Notes: generated by a model not told the origin, from the sequence alone. A DNA stretch of 64,000 nucleotides from Phyllobacterium sp. YR531 (GCF_000282595.1 NZ_AKIZ01000035.1:1-64000); one strand, 5' to 3'. Positions 8,488-18,253 are shown, numbered from the stretch's first letter. A program made the numbers and translations.

Positions 8488-9546
8488 ATGGACAATGATA
8501 CCCTATCTCCGATCGATCGTTATGCTGATGCTTTGTTACGACTTTGCGCCTTTCTTGGCTGGCTTGTGCTGGCATCATTTTTTGCTGTCGCTTTCAGCGC
8601 CACTTATGCCCGTGCGCAGGAAGTATCCTGCGGCGGCAATAATCTTATCGAAGAAATGGCCAAGTCAGACCCGGCAAAACTCGAAACTTTGCGCAAGGAG
8701 GCTGATGCTACATCCAATGGCCATGGTCTGTTGTGGAAGATCGAAAAGCCCGGCGCGAAACCCTCATGGCTCTATGGCACGATGCACCTGACCGACCCGC
8801 GCGTTCTCAAACTTTCTGATGCTGCGGAGCAGGCATATAGTTCTGCTGATACAGTCGTTATCGAGACCGATGAAATCCTCGACCCGAAGGGGCTTTTCAA
8901 AGTCATGGCCGAATCGCCGGAACTGATGATGTTTTCTGACGGTACAACGTTGGAAAAGATTATCCCCGCCGACAAACTCGACGCTGTAAAAGCCGCATTG
9001 TCAGAACGCGGAATCTCGTTGGGCTCCATAAACAAGATGCAGCCCTGGATGCTGACAAGTATGCTCGCCCTGCCGGCATGTGAACTGGCCCGCAAGAATC
9101 AGGGTATCGCATTTCTTGATATCAAGCTGGCGCAGGATGCAAAGGATAAAGGCAAACAGATCGCGGGGCTGGAAACCATCCGCGATCAGCTCGGAGCAAT
9201 GGCAGCATTGCCGGTAAAATTTCACATAGATGGTGTCATCGAGATGCTGGCGCTCGGACCGAAAATGCCGGACATATTCGAAACGATGACCGTGCTCTAT
9301 ACGCAAGGGGATGTCGGCATGATTTTTCCGCTGATGAAGTCGATCTCGCCCGACGCAACTGGTCAAAACTATGCAGAATTTGAAGAAAGAATGGTCAATG
9401 CACGTAATCGCACAATGGCCAAGAATGCAGAACCAATAATAGCCAAAGGAAATGCATTTATAGCTGTTGGTGCATTACACCTTCCCGGTGACCAGGGCTT
9501 GGTATCTCTTCTGAAGAAGCAGAACTATACAGTCACCGCGCAGTAA
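8488..9546 (+). CDS. TraB/GumN family protein with N-terminal membrane anchor
   Basis: 352-residue protein with an N-terminal hydrophobic segment (LCAFLGWLVLASFFAVAFSA) ending at ARAQ, so either anchored in the membrane or exported. The two family motifs are present: SWLYGTMHLTDPRV near the start of the domain and FIAVGALHLPGDQGL near the end. Such proteins resemble TIKI-type metalloproteases with GxxH motifs, but their bacterial role is poorly known. ATG 8488 follows a short GAG-containing leader; a TTG at 8467 would add seven residues. It begins 21 bp after xerC on the same strand. Confidence 0.85.
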   Translation: MDNDTLSPIDRYADALLRLCAFLGWLVLASFFAVAFSATYARAQEVSCGGNNLIEEMAKSDPAKLETLRKEADATSNGHGLLWKIEKPGAKPSWLYGTMHLTDPRVLKLSDAAEQAYSSADTVVIETDEILDPKGLFKVMAESPELMMFSDGTTLEKIIPADKLDAVKAALSERGISLGSINKMQPWMLTSMLALPACELARKNQGIAFLDIKLAQDAKDKGKQIAGLETIRDQLGAMAALPVKFHIDGVIEMLALGPKMPDIFETMTVLYTQGDVGMIFPLMKSISPDATGQNYAEFEERMVNARNRTMAKNAEPIIAKGNAFIAVGALHLPGDQGLVSLLKKQNYTVTAQ

Positions 9547-9638
9547 AAGCGCTTCGTGGATGCGGGCGCTTGGAACTTTACACAGCAACACCCGTTATTC
9601 CTTCATCGGCATCGTTTGAGTGCCATGGAGGATAAAAC

Positions 9639-9986
9639 ATGACCTACGATCCAAACCTGCAACGTCCAGTCGACGATCCGTTGAATCCGGCCAATCCGGC
9701 AAAACCCCATACAACGGTTGTCAACAATAAGAGCGGTGGCGGCGGAACCTATCTGATCGCCGGCATCATTATCGCTGCGATTGTTATCGGTGGTTATTAT
9801 TTCATGAGCGGCAGCACTGAAATGAACGCTCCTGCACCAACAGCGCCAGCAACAGATACGACCACACCGCCAGCGGCAGCACCAGCGCCCGCAGCTGAGC
9901 CACCTGCTTCAACTGCACCGGCACCTGCGCCAGCTGATCCCGCTCCTGCGCCAGCTCCGGCCCCTGCACCGGCTCCAGCAAACTAA
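9639..9986 (+). CDS. Small Pro/Ala-rich single-pass membrane protein
   Basis: 115 residues: a Pro/Asn-rich N-terminus, a Gly-rich hinge (KSGGGG), one strong transmembrane helix at about 38-56 (YLIAGIIIAAIVIGGYYF), then a tail that is almost entirely Ala, Pro and Thr with repeated PAPAPAP units. ATG 9639 follows GGAGG at a normal distance, and a terminator follows the stop. The likely topology puts the Pro/Ala tail outside the inner membrane, perhaps as a spacer through the periplasm. Proteins of this plan occur in Brucella relatives, but I know no function. Confidence 0.75.
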   Translation: MTYDPNLQRPVDDPLNPANPAKPHTTVVNNKSGGGGTYLIAGIIIAAIVIGGYYFMSGSTEMNAPAPTAPATDTTTPPAAAPAPAAEPPASTAPAPAPADPAPAPAPAPAPAPAN

Positions 9987-10005
9987 TAGGCTTGGTTGAA
10001 AATAC

Positions 10006-10033
10006 AAAAAGGCCCGAATTTTCGGGCCTTTTT
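10006..10033. terminator. Bidirectional terminator between convergent genes
   Basis: A 12-bp stem, AAAAAGGCCCGA (10006-10017) pairing with TCGGGCCTTTTT (10022-10033), 4-nt loop, A/T runs on both sides. It serves both the small membrane protein gene (plus) and lpd (minus). Confidence 0.85.
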
Positions 10034-10054
10034 CATGTGCATTAGCGGAAATGG

Positions 10055-11461
10055 TTACATGTGGATCGGCTTGGCGAAGGTAGCCAAAGCAGCTTCGCGT
10101 ACGGCTTCCGACATTGTCGGGTGAGCATGGGTCGTGCGCGCGAGATCTTCCGAAGACCCGCCAAACTCCATGAGGACAGTCGCCTCGTGGATCATCTCGC
10201 CTGCTCCATAACCAAGGATATGGACGCCGAGAACACGATCTGTCTTCTTGTCCGCAAGGATCTTGACGAAGCCATCCGTGTGCAGCATGGCGCGCGCGCG
10301 ACCATTGGCTGTGAATGGGAACTTGCCGGACTTGTACTCGACACCGGCAGCCTTCAGTTCTTCCTCAGTCTTGCCAACTGAAGCCACTTCCGGCTGCGTG
10401 TAGACGACGCTTGGGATCGCGTCGTAATTGACGTGTCCGGCCTGACCAGCGAGGATTTCGGCAACAGCAATGCCTTCGTCTTCAGCTTTGTGCGCCAGCA
10501 TCGCGCCCTTGACCACATCGCCAATGGCGTAAATACCCGAAACATTGGTCTGCCAGTGATCATTGATCGCAACGCGGCCCCGATCATCCACCTCAACGCC
10601 AGCCTCTTTCAGTCCGAGGCCGTCCGTATAAGGCTTGCGACCTGTCGAAACGAGAACCACATCGGCTTCAATTGTCTGGGCATCGCCGCCTTTGACCGGC
10701 TCGAACGTGACCTTTGCGCCCTTGTCGGACTTGTCTACCGCAGTAACCTTGGCAGAGAGCTTGAACTCGATGCCCTGCTTTTCCAGCATGCGCTGGAACT
10801 GCTTTGAAACTTCGCCGTCCATTGGTCCGAGAATCTTGTCGAGAAACTCGACCACGGTAACCTTGGCACCAAGGCGCGCCCATACGGAGCCGAGTTCAAG
10901 ACCTATGACACCGCCGCCAACAACAACAAGGTGTTCCGGGACAGCTTGAAGCTCGAGTGCGCCTGTCGAGGAAATGATGATTTTTTCGTCGAATTTGACA
11001 TCAATTCCTGGAATGCCTGCTACATCGGAGCCGGTGGCAATCACGATGTTCTTGGCTTCAACTTCCTGAACCTTGCCATCCTCGCTCGTCACCGAGACTT
11101 TGCCCTCAGCGACAACCTTGCCGGTACCAATAAATGTGTCGATCTTGTTCTTCTTGAACAGGAAGGCGACGCCATTCACATTGGCATCAACAGTCGCCTG
11201 CTTATGGGCAAGCATTGCCGGAAGATTCAACTTCAACGAGCCTACTTCAACACCAAGCGTCGCATGCGAATGGCCGGCTTCGTGGAAAACTTCTGAAGCA
11301 TGAAGCAGTGCCTTTGACGGGATGCAGCCAATGTTCAGGCAGGTTCCGCCAAAAGTTGCGCGCTTTTCGATGACTGCGGTTTTCAGACCGAGCTGTGCTG
11401 CCTTGATGGCGCACACATAGCCGCCGGGGCCTGATCCGATAACGACGACATCATATGCCAT
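10055..11461 (-). CDS. lpd: Dihydrolipoyl dehydrogenase (E3 of 2-oxoglutarate dehydrogenase)
   Basis: FAD disulfide oxidoreductase that reoxidises lipoyl groups with NAD+. I start it at ATG 11461 (AAGGAA upstream), giving MAYDVVVIGSGPGGY with the FAD motif at once; an in-frame start 30 nt upstream adds unmatched residues. The redox pair is C41/C46 (GGTCLNIGCIPSK). The NAD motif is VVGGGVIGLELGSVW, and the C-terminal active-site base lies in HAHPTMSE. 468 residues. It is last in the odhA-odhB cluster, which supports its assignment to the OGDH complex. Confidence 0.96.
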   Translation of the reverse strand: MAYDVVVIGSGPGGYVCAIKAAQLGLKTAVIEKRATFGGTCLNIGCIPSKALLHASEVFHEAGHSHATLGVEVGSLKLNLPAMLAHKQATVDANVNGVAFLFKKNKIDTFIGTGKVVAEGKVSVTSEDGKVQEVEAKNIVIATGSDVAGIPGIDVKFDEKIIISSTGALELQAVPEHLVVVGGGVIGLELGSVWARLGAKVTVVEFLDKILGPMDGEVSKQFQRMLEKQGIEFKLSAKVTAVDKSDKGAKVTFEPVKGGDAQTIEADVVLVSTGRKPYTDGLGLKEAGVEVDDRGRVAINDHWQTNVSGIYAIGDVVKGAMLAHKAEDEGIAVAEILAGQAGHVNYDAIPSVVYTQPEVASVGKTEEELKAAGVEYKSGKFPFTANGRARAMLHTDGFVKILADKKTDRVLGVHILGYGAGEMIHEATVLMEFGGSSEDLARTTHAHPTMSEAVREAALATFAKPIHM

Positions 11462-11491
11462 GATTGATTCCTTTGTTGTAACCCGTATCAA

Positions 11492-12016
11492 TTATTGTTC
11501 GGGAACGCATTCCTTGAAGCGAAATACTTCCCACGGAAATGTTTCGATTGGTTTTTCTAGTTTGAAATTAAAATTGCTCATTGCGCCGGAGAGGTTGGGC
11601 AGCAAAAGGGCCTGAGCGGCAGGCTCCTTGGCTTTTGGCAGATATTCCGCATCCACACCGTCTTTCAAAGCGTAGGGAACGCCTTCCCAGACCGTACAAG
11701 CTGCCAACTCGTCGCCGGTCGCATCGCCGCTAGGGCAATTGAACATGATGAGCCCATTTGGCCGTGCAGCTTGATCGCGCATGACAACGCCGTCCAGCTT
11801 CAAGTCCGTCTCGTTACGTTGCAGCACGAATTCATTCGATGTCGCGACAGGCTGATCTTCCGGAAAGTGCTTGAAGGTCAGCGTATAGTCATCATCCCGA
11901 TCCGTATAGACAGCGCGGTCCTGTGTGCATGCCGCATAGGCAGGGGACGCAAATGCGATTCCCAGCGCAGATATCACTGCAAGGCTTCGTCTGGTGGAGC
12001 GGAAGAAGACCGTCAT
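11492..12016 (-). CDS. Secreted four-cysteine protein of unknown function
   Basis: 174 residues with a clear signal peptide (TRRSLAVISALGIAFASPAYA, cleaved near residue 28-29). The mature protein has four cysteines, C30, C94, C107 and C170, so two periplasmic disulfides are likely. I recognise no catalytic motif and no family. It lies between the LysE gene and lpd, 30 bp from lpd, apparently inside the TCA operon, although nothing in the sequence ties it to that metabolism. Confidence 0.75.
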   Translation of the reverse strand: MTVFFRSTRRSLAVISALGIAFASPAYAACTQDRAVYTDRDDDYTLTFKHFPEDQPVATSNEFVLQRNETDLKLDGVVMRDQAARPNGLIMFNCPSGDATGDELAACTVWEGVPYALKDGVDAEYLPKAKEPAAQALLLPNLSGAMSNFNFKLEKPIETFPWEVFRFKECVPEQ

Positions 12017-12023
12017 GTGAGCC

Positions 12024-12662
12024 CTAGCTTGCCTGACTGGTCGCTAGCTTGATGCCAAGCCCGATAAAAACCATACCTGTTACACGGTTGAACCACTTGC
12101 CCCAGGAAACAAAGCGATCACGTACCGACTGGATGGTGAAGAATGTCGAAACTGCAACAAACCACGCGATCAGAGCTATCGCCATGAACACGCCGTAGCT
12201 GGCCTGCACGAGCGCAGGTGTTTCGTGACTTACAAGCGCCGAGAACAAGGACAGGAAGAACAGAACAGGCTTTGGATTGAGTGCATTCGTCACGAATCCC
12301 ATCAGAAAAGATCGCCCATCGGAGATTTGCTTGTGATCAGCATCCCTGACGATTTCTGCCGGAGCTTCCATCGCTGGAGCACGCAGGGCCTTGATACCCA
12401 GATAGACAAGATATGCCGCGCCAGCCCATTTCAGCATGCTGAAAAGCAGCAAAGACTTGGACACCAGAAGCCCGAGTCCGAGGATCGTATAGCTGATATG
12501 GAAAAGCAGGGAGGAGCCAATGCCGAGGCTGGTCATAATCGCACTGCGACGGCCATGCACAATGCTCTGCCGCACGACAATCGCAAAGTCGGCACCCGGC
12601 GAGACGATCATGATCGAAAAGACCGCCATAAGGCCGAGAAATTCGTACATGTAGTGCGACAT
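12024..12662 (-). CDS. LysE/RhtB family amino-acid exporter
   Basis: 212-residue inner-membrane protein with about six hydrophobic helices. It has the family's N-terminal signature SPGADFAIVVRQSIVHGRR and the later segment GFVTNALNPKPVLFFLSLFS. Family members export amino acids or homoserine lactones; the substrate is not predictable. It stands between odhB and the secreted four-cysteine gene on the same strand, 7 bp from the latter, so it is probably cotranscribed with the TCA genes. A second member of the family is at 49672-50316. Confidence 0.9.
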   Translation of the reverse strand: MSHYMYEFLGLMAVFSIMIVSPGADFAIVVRQSIVHGRRSAIMTSLGIGSSLLFHISYTILGLGLLVSKSLLLFSMLKWAGAAYLVYLGIKALRAPAMEAPAEIVRDADHKQISDGRSFLMGFVTNALNPKPVLFFLSLFSALVSHETPALVQASYGVFMAIALIAWFVAVSTFFTIQSVRDRFVSWGKWFNRVTGMVFIGLGIKLATSQAS

Positions 12663-12734
12663 GCTTATTCTCCAGAGACAACATATCGGGACCGGCCTGC
12701 TTAACTGGAGCAGACCGGTACCAGCTTTTATTGC

Positions 12735-14045
12735 TTAGAGATCGAGAACGAGACGCTCCGGATCTTCGAGGCTTTCCTTGACGCGAACAAGGAAAGTAAC
12801 CGCCTCCTTGCCGTCAACGATGCGGTGATCATAGCTGAGCGCGAGATACATCATCGGACGAATGACAATCTGCCCGCCAACAACAACCGGACGCTCCTGA
12901 ATCTTGTGCATGCCAAGAATGCCGGACTGCGGTGCGTTGAGGATTGGTGATGACATGAGCGAACCGTAAACGCCACCATTGGAGATGGTGAACGTACCGC
13001 CCTGCATGTCGGCCATCGACAATGCGCCATCGCGGGCCGCTTTGCCCAGACGACCGATATCCTTTTCAATCTCGGCAATTGACATCTGATCGGCATTGCG
13101 CACAACCGGAACGACAAGACCCTTGTCCGTGCCAACGGCAACGCCAACATGGGCAAAGTTCTTGTATATGATGTCAGTGCCGTCAATCTCGGCATTGACT
13201 GCGGGGATTTCTTTCAAGGCATGGGTAACAGCCTTGGTGAAGAAGCCCATGAAGCCAAGCTTGACGCCGTGCTTCTTCTCGAAGATTTCCTTGTAGCGAT
13301 TGCGCAGATCCATGACCGCCGACATATCCACCTCATTATAGGTGGTAAGCATGGCTGCAGTGCTCTGCGCATCCTTGAGGCGGCGCGCAATTGTCTGCCG
13401 CAACCGGGTCATCTTCACGCGCTCCTCGCGGGATGCATCATCAGGCGTGGAAGCCGGACGTGCACTTGCCTTCGGTGCTTCGGCAGCAGCGGCGGGCTGT
13501 GAAGTGAAGCCCTTGGCAACGGCGTCCAGCACATCACCCTTGAGAACCTGACCGCGCTTGCCCGAGCCTTCAACCTGTGAGGCGGAAACGCCCTTCTCGC
13601 TCAAAAGCTTGGAAGCAGCTGGCGAAGCCGGCATCTCGCTTGGCTTGCGCTCGGAGATTGGCGTATTGCCGGCAACTTGGCCTGCCTTGTCTTCTGCCTC
13701 TGCAGTCGATGCGGCAGCACCGGCACCTGATGCCTGAGCAACGGAGTCTGGCTTGGCTTCTTCTTTCTTCGGCTCTTCCTTCTTGGCGGGCGCGGCGGCA
13801 GCGCCATCACCCGAACCAATCATACCGAGCAATGCACCGACCTCAACCGTATCGCCTTCTTTGGCGGTAATCTCAGCGAGCGAGCCAGCAGCGGCGGCAG
13901 GCACTTCAATTGTGACTTTATCGGTCTCAAGCTCGACCAGCGGTTCGTCGACAGCAATAGCTTCGCCGACCTTCTTGAACCATTTGCCGATCGTTGCTTC
14001 GGAAACGGATTCGCCCAGTGTTGGGACGCGGATTTCGGTTGCCAT
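12735..14045 (-). CDS. odhB: Dihydrolipoyllysine succinyltransferase (E2 of OGDH)
   Basis: E2 core of the 2-oxoglutarate dehydrogenase complex, transferring succinyl groups to CoA. Domains in order: one lipoyl domain with modified K43 ([13 protein letters not shown]), an Ala/Pro/Lys-rich linker (about 80-140), a peripheral-subunit-binding domain (about 142-180), a second linker, and the catalytic acyltransferase domain with H407 and D411 in [10 protein letters not shown]. 436 residues, normal for sucB. A Rhizobiales-type palindromic repeat lies in the gap before it. Confidence 0.96.
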   Translation of the reverse strand: MATEIRVPTLGESVSEATIGKWFKKVGEAIAVDEPLVELETDKVTIEVPAAAAGSLAEITAKEGDTVEVGALLGMIGSGDGAAAAPAKKEEPKKEEAKPDSVAQASGAGAAASTAEAEDKAGQVAGNTPISERKPSEMPASPAASKLLSEKGVSASQVEGSGKRGQVLKGDVLDAVAKGFTSQPAAAAEAPKASARPASTPDDASREERVKMTRLRQTIARRLKDAQSTAAMLTTYNEVDMSAVMDLRNRYKEIFEKKHGVKLGFMGFFTKAVTHALKEIPAVNAEIDGTDIIYKNFAHVGVAVGTDKGLVVPVVRNADQMSIAEIEKDIGRLGKAARDGALSMADMQGGTFTISNGGVYGSLMSSPILNAPQSGILGMHKIQERPVVVGGQIVIRPMMYLALSYDHRIVDGKEAVTFLVRVKESLEDPERLVLDL

Positions 14046-14111
14046 GTTCTCAGCTCTCGTTGATCTAAATAATTGTTCAGAGCGACGTCACGCCGCCCTA
14101 TTTTCTACTAC

Positions 14112-14155
14112 GCAATTCCGGACGAAAAACCGGTTCCCACTTTTTCTGGAATTGC
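14112..14155. repeat. REP-like palindrome between odhA and odhB
   Basis: GCAATTCC (14112-14119) and GGAATTGC (14148-14155) are the ends of an imperfect palindrome with inner segments GACGAAAAACCGG and TTCCCACTTTTTC. From memory it resembles a short repeat scattered through intergenic regions of Brucella and rhizobial genomes. It lies in the 112-bp gap between the odhA stop and the odhB start and would form a hairpin in their joint mRNA. Confidence 0.65.
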
Positions 14156-14157
14156 TC

Positions 14158-17100
14158 TTAAGAACCCAAAGCATCTTCAAGGAATGCTTCAAGTTGTGCA
14201 AGGTGCTTGGACATCAGGCCGGTTGCGGTCGAGGCAGCGGCAGGACGTCCGGTGTAGCGAACGCGCTGATGTTTGGCATCGATATGCGCCAGTACCCATT
14301 CCAGATACGGATCGATAAAGGCCCAGGCACCCATGTTCTTCGGCTCTTCCTGACACCAGACCATCTCTGCATTGCGGAAACGCGACAGTTCGGTGATCAG
14401 CGCTTTTGCCGGGAACGGATAAAGCTGTTCGACACGCAGCAGATAGACATCATCGATACCGCGCTTTTCACGTTCCTCGTAAAGGTCGTAATAAACCTTG
14501 CCCGAACAGAGAACGACACGGCGGATCTTCGAATCCTTCTGCAGCTTGATCGGCTGATCCTTCAGCAATTGTGCATCATCCCACAACAAGCGGTGGAACG
14601 AGGAATCGCCAGTAAAATCACTGATGGAAGAAACGGCACGCTTGTGGCGAAGCAGAGACTTCGGTGTCATCAGGATCAGCGGCTTGCGGAAATCACGCTT
14701 CATCTGACGGCGCAGAATGTGGAAGTAATTGGCAGGAGTCGTGCAGTTTGCAACCTGCATATTGTCTTCCGCGCAAAGCTGCAAATAGCGCTCCAGACGG
14801 GCCGACGAATGCTCCGGTCCCTGACCTTCGTAGCCATGCGGCAACAGGCAAACGAGACCCGACATACGCAGCCATTTACGCTCGCCTGACGAGATAAACT
14901 GGTCGAAAATGACCTGTGCACCATTGGCGAAATCGCCGAACTGAGCTTCCCAAAGAGTCAAGGCGCGCGGATCGGACAGCGAATAGCCATACTCAAACCC
15001 AAGCACAGCCTCTTCCGAAAGCATCGAGTTGATGACTTCGTAGATGGCCTGTCCCTTTTGCAAATTGTTCAGAGGGATATAGCGCTGCTCGGTATCCTGA
15101 TCGTAAAGTACGGAATGCCGCTGGCTGAATGTGCCGCGCTCGACATCCTGACCTGACAGGCGAACCGGATGGCCTTCGATAGCGAGCGAACCAAATGCCA
15201 ATGCTTCCGCCGTCGCCCAGTCAAAACCTTCGCCGGTCTCAACCATCTTGGCGCGATTATCCTGAAAACGCTGGATCGTGCGATGAACATTGAAGCCTGC
15301 TGGAACTTCCGCAAGCTTCTTGCCGATTTCCTTGATCGTCTTCAGAGGAAGACCGGTCTTGCCGCGACGCTGCTCATCAGCATTGTCAGCCGTGCGCAAG
15401 CCACTCCACGCGCCATCCAGCCAATCGGCCTTGTTGGGCTTGTAGTGCTGACCAGCTTCGAATTCCTGTTCAAGGTTCTCGCGCCATGTGGCACGCAACT
15501 TCTCAAGATCAGCCTCTGTGATGAGGCCTTCTTCGATCAGCTTGGAGGAGTAAAGCTGTACAGTGGTTTTCTGGCCACGGATGGTCTTGTACATCAGCGG
15601 CTGCGTGAATGCAGGCTCATCGCCCTCATTGTGACCGAAGCGGCGATAGCAGAACATATCGATGACCACCGGCTTGTGGAAGGTCATCCGATATTCCGTT
15701 GCGATCTTGGCCACGTACACAACGGCTTCCGGATCATCGCCGTTAACATGGAAAATCGGTGCTTCGATCATCTTGGCCACATCGGACGGATAAGGCGAAG
15801 AGCGCGAGAAACGCGGATTGGTGGTGAAACCAATCTGGTTGTTGATGATGAAATGCACTGTACCGCCAACGCGGTGACCGCGCAGACCGGAGAGGCCAAG
15901 ACACTCGGCAACAACACCCTGACCGGCAAATGCAGCATCGCCATGCAGCAGCAGCGGCATGATCTTGGCACGCTCGGACAATGGCACAACTTCATCGCGG
16001 TCGCGGCCAACTAAAAGGTCCTGCTTTGCGCGCGCCTTGCCCATGACGACCGGGTTGACGATTTCCAGATGCGATGGATTGGCTGTCAGCGATAGATGCA
16101 CCTTGTTGCCATCGAATTCGCGATCCGATGAGGCACCAAGATGATACTTGACGTCGCCCGAACCTTCCACATCATCCGGTGCGTAGGAACCACCCTTGAA
16201 CTCATGGAAAATGGCGCGATGCGGCTTGCGCATGAATTGGCTGAGTACATTGAGACGGCCGCGGTGAGCCATGCCAAGGACGATCTCCTTGAGGCCCATC
16301 GAACCACCGCGCTTGACGATCTGTTCAAGCGCTGGAATGAGCGATTCCGCACCATCAAGGCCGAAACGCTTGGTACCCTTGTATTTGACGTCAATGAACT
16401 GCTCGAAGCCTTCAGCTTCGACCAGCTTGGAAAGAATGGCCTTCTTGCCCTCAGCGGTAAAGGCAACACCCTTATCCGGTCCCTCGATACGTTCCTGAAT
16501 CCAGGACTTTTCCACCGGATCGGAGATGTGCATGAATTCGACGCCTATCGTCGAGCAATAAGTGCGCTGGAGAATATCGAGCATCTGCGGGATGGTCGCA
16601 TATTCGAGACCAAGCACATTATCGATGAAAATCTTGCGGTCATAATCGGCCGGTGAGAAGCCATAGCTCTCGGGCGACAGCTCGTTATAATCTTCCTTGA
16701 CTTCGGCAAGGCCCAGCGGATCAAGCTTGGCATGCAGATGGCCACGCATGCGGTAAGCGCGGATCATCATGATGGCGCGAACGGAATCGCGTGCCGCATG
16801 GATGATGTCGGAATCGGATACAGCCGCCTTTGCAGCGGCTCCATTTGCAGGAGCAGCGCCGTTAGCACCCTTCGACTTCAGCTTGTCGGTAATGTGCTTT
16901 TCGACTTCACCCCAATTGCCATCAAGAGCCGAAACAAGTTCACCATTGCCGGCGATTGGCCAGTTTGGCTTTTCCCAGGATGCGCCCTTGGCGTTCTTCT
17001 GGATATCGTCTTTGTTATCACCGAGATTGGCAAAAAACTCTTGCCACTCCGCATCCACTGATGACGGGTCTTTCTCGTACTGTGCGTGGAGTTCCTCGAT

Positions 17101-17172
17101 ATAGTGGGCATTGCCGCCATAGAGAAATGAAGTGAGGGCAAAAAGATCGTTGGCCTGTTCTTGACGTGCCAT
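14158..17172 (-). CDS. odhA: 2-oxoglutarate dehydrogenase E1 component
   Basis: Thiamine-diphosphate-dependent E1, which decarboxylates 2-oxoglutarate and succinylates the E2 lipoyl arm. At 1004 residues it is the full alphaproteobacterial size. Seen are the N-terminal segment that contacts E2 (FLYGGNAHYIEELHAQYEKD), the MAHRGRLNVL motif, the ThDP/Mg site GDAAFAGQGVVAE, and the C-terminal transketolase-like part (QFGDFANGAQVIFDQFISS). It is upstream of odhB and downstream of sucD on the same strand. Confidence 0.97.
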   Translation of the reverse strand: MARQEQANDLFALTSFLYGGNAHYIEELHAQYEKDPSSVDAEWQEFFANLGDNKDDIQKNAKGASWEKPNWPIAGNGELVSALDGNWGEVEKHITDKLKSKGANGAAPANGAAAKAAVSDSDIIHAARDSVRAIMMIRAYRMRGHLHAKLDPLGLAEVKEDYNELSPESYGFSPADYDRKIFIDNVLGLEYATIPQMLDILQRTYCSTIGVEFMHISDPVEKSWIQERIEGPDKGVAFTAEGKKAILSKLVEAEGFEQFIDVKYKGTKRFGLDGAESLIPALEQIVKRGGSMGLKEIVLGMAHRGRLNVLSQFMRKPHRAIFHEFKGGSYAPDDVEGSGDVKYHLGASSDREFDGNKVHLSLTANPSHLEIVNPVVMGKARAKQDLLVGRDRDEVVPLSERAKIMPLLLHGDAAFAGQGVVAECLGLSGLRGHRVGGTVHFIINNQIGFTTNPRFSRSSPYPSDVAKMIEAPIFHVNGDDPEAVVYVAKIATEYRMTFHKPVVIDMFCYRRFGHNEGDEPAFTQPLMYKTIRGQKTTVQLYSSKLIEEGLITEADLEKLRATWRENLEQEFEAGQHYKPNKADWLDGAWSGLRTADNADEQRRGKTGLPLKTIKEIGKKLAEVPAGFNVHRTIQRFQDNRAKMVETGEGFDWATAEALAFGSLAIEGHPVRLSGQDVERGTFSQRHSVLYDQDTEQRYIPLNNLQKGQAIYEVINSMLSEEAVLGFEYGYSLSDPRALTLWEAQFGDFANGAQVIFDQFISSGERKWLRMSGLVCLLPHGYEGQGPEHSSARLERYLQLCAEDNMQVANCTTPANYFHILRRQMKRDFRKPLILMTPKSLLRHKRAVSSISDFTGDSSFHRLLWDDAQLLKDQPIKLQKDSKIRRVVLCSGKVYYDLYEEREKRGIDDVYLLRVEQLYPFPAKALITELSRFRNAEMVWCQEEPKNMGAWAFIDPYLEWVLAHIDAKHQRVRYTGRPAAASTATGLMSKHLAQLEAFLEDALGS

Positions 17173-17230
17173 GTTCGTTGACCGGAGCTGCGCCCCGTCT
17201 CCCTTGATAAGAGCGCATCAGCCTTCTGAT

Positions 17231-17324
17231 GCCGCCCTGGGTGAGGCCACTTTGGCCCCGCGGATTGATCAGGGCGGAAGCCGCCCTAATCCTTCTTAGC
17301 TCTGATAAAGGCGAAAGTTCGCCT
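17231..17324 (-). other. Intercistronic hairpins between sucD and odhA
   Basis: The 163-bp gap holds compact stems: AGGGCGG/CCGCCCT (17271-17287), with a further GCCGCCCT copy at 17230-17238 that could compete for pairing, and AGGCGA/TCGCCT (17309-17324). The last is followed on the minus strand by TTTATC, a weak terminator-like end. These may tune the sucCD to odhAB mRNA ratio; this is inference. Confidence 0.4.
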
Positions 17325-17335
17325 CTTTCAAGGTC

Positions 17336-18250
17336 TTATCCCTTGAGGACTTCGACCAATGTCTTGCCAAGCTGCGCAGGCGATGGCGAAACGCGGATGC
17401 CCGCTGCTTCCATGGCTGCAATCTTGTCTTCAGCGCCGCCCTTGCCGCCGGAAATGACCGCACCGGCATGACCCATCGTGCGTCCGGGAGGAGCTGTGCG
17501 TCCGGCAATGAAACCGGCCATTGGCTTCTTGCGGCCGCGCTTTGCTTCATCAGCGATGAATTGCGCCGCATCTTCCTCTGCCGAACCGCCAATTTCACCG
17601 ATCATGATGATCGACTTGGTTTCTTCGTCCGCAAGGAACATTTCCAAAACGTCGATGAACTCGGTACCCTTCACAGGGTCACCGCCGATGCCGACAGCTG
17701 TCGTCTGGCCAAGGCCTTCATTCGTTGTCTGGAACACTGCTTCATAAGTAAGCGTGCCGGAGCGCGATACAACACCCACGGAACCCTTCTTGAAGATATT
17801 GCCCGGCATGATGCCGATCTTGCATTCTTCAGGTGTCAGGACGCCCGGGCAGTTTGGTCCAATCAGGCGCGATGCGGAGCGGTCAAGGCGGGCCTTGACG
17901 CGAACCATATCCATGACCGGAATGCCTTCCGTGATGCAGATGATCAAAGGAATTTCGGCCTCAATGGCTTCCAGAATTGCTTCTGCAGCGCCTGCTGGCG
18001 GAACATAGATCACGGAAGCGTTTGCCCCGGTACGATCCTTGCCTTCAGCTACGGAAGCAAAAATCGGCAATTGTGCACTTGAACCGGTCGGCAGATTGCC
18101 TTCCCAGGTCTCGCCACCCTTCTTCGGGTGAATACCACCAACCATCTGCGTACCGTAATAGGCCAAAGCCTGTTCGGTGTGGAATGTGCCGGTCTTGCCG
18201 GTCAGGCCCTGAACGAGAACCTTGGTGTCTTTGTTAACAAGAATAGACAT
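17336..18250 (-). CDS. sucD: Succinyl-CoA synthetase alpha subunit
   Basis: Carries the phosphohistidine that passes phosphate from succinyl-CoA cleavage to ADP or GDP. 304 residues with the CoA-binding N-terminus ([19 protein letters not shown]), [11 protein letters not shown], and the active-site histidine H261 in the [17 protein letters not shown] motif. Three bases separate its start from the sucC stop, so the pair is coupled, as usual for this heterodimeric enzyme. Confidence 0.97.
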   Translation of the reverse strand: MSILVNKDTKVLVQGLTGKTGTFHTEQALAYYGTQMVGGIHPKKGGETWEGNLPTGSSAQLPIFASVAEGKDRTGANASVIYVPPAGAAEAILEAIEAEIPLIICITEGIPVMDMVRVKARLDRSASRLIGPNCPGVLTPEECKIGIMPGNIFKKGSVGVVSRSGTLTYEAVFQTTNEGLGQTTAVGIGGDPVKGTEFIDVLEMFLADEETKSIIMIGEIGGSAEEDAAQFIADEAKRGRKKPMAGFIAGRTAPPGRTMGHAGAVISGGKGGAEDKIAAMEAAGIRVSPSPAQLGKTLVEVLKG

Positions 18251-18253
18251 GCC

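Noticed and set aside
13753-14889. 378-codon plus-strand ORF across odhB and odhA
   Set aside because: Shadow of two well-conserved enzymes; the composition is Ser/Thr-rich as expected of an antisense frame.
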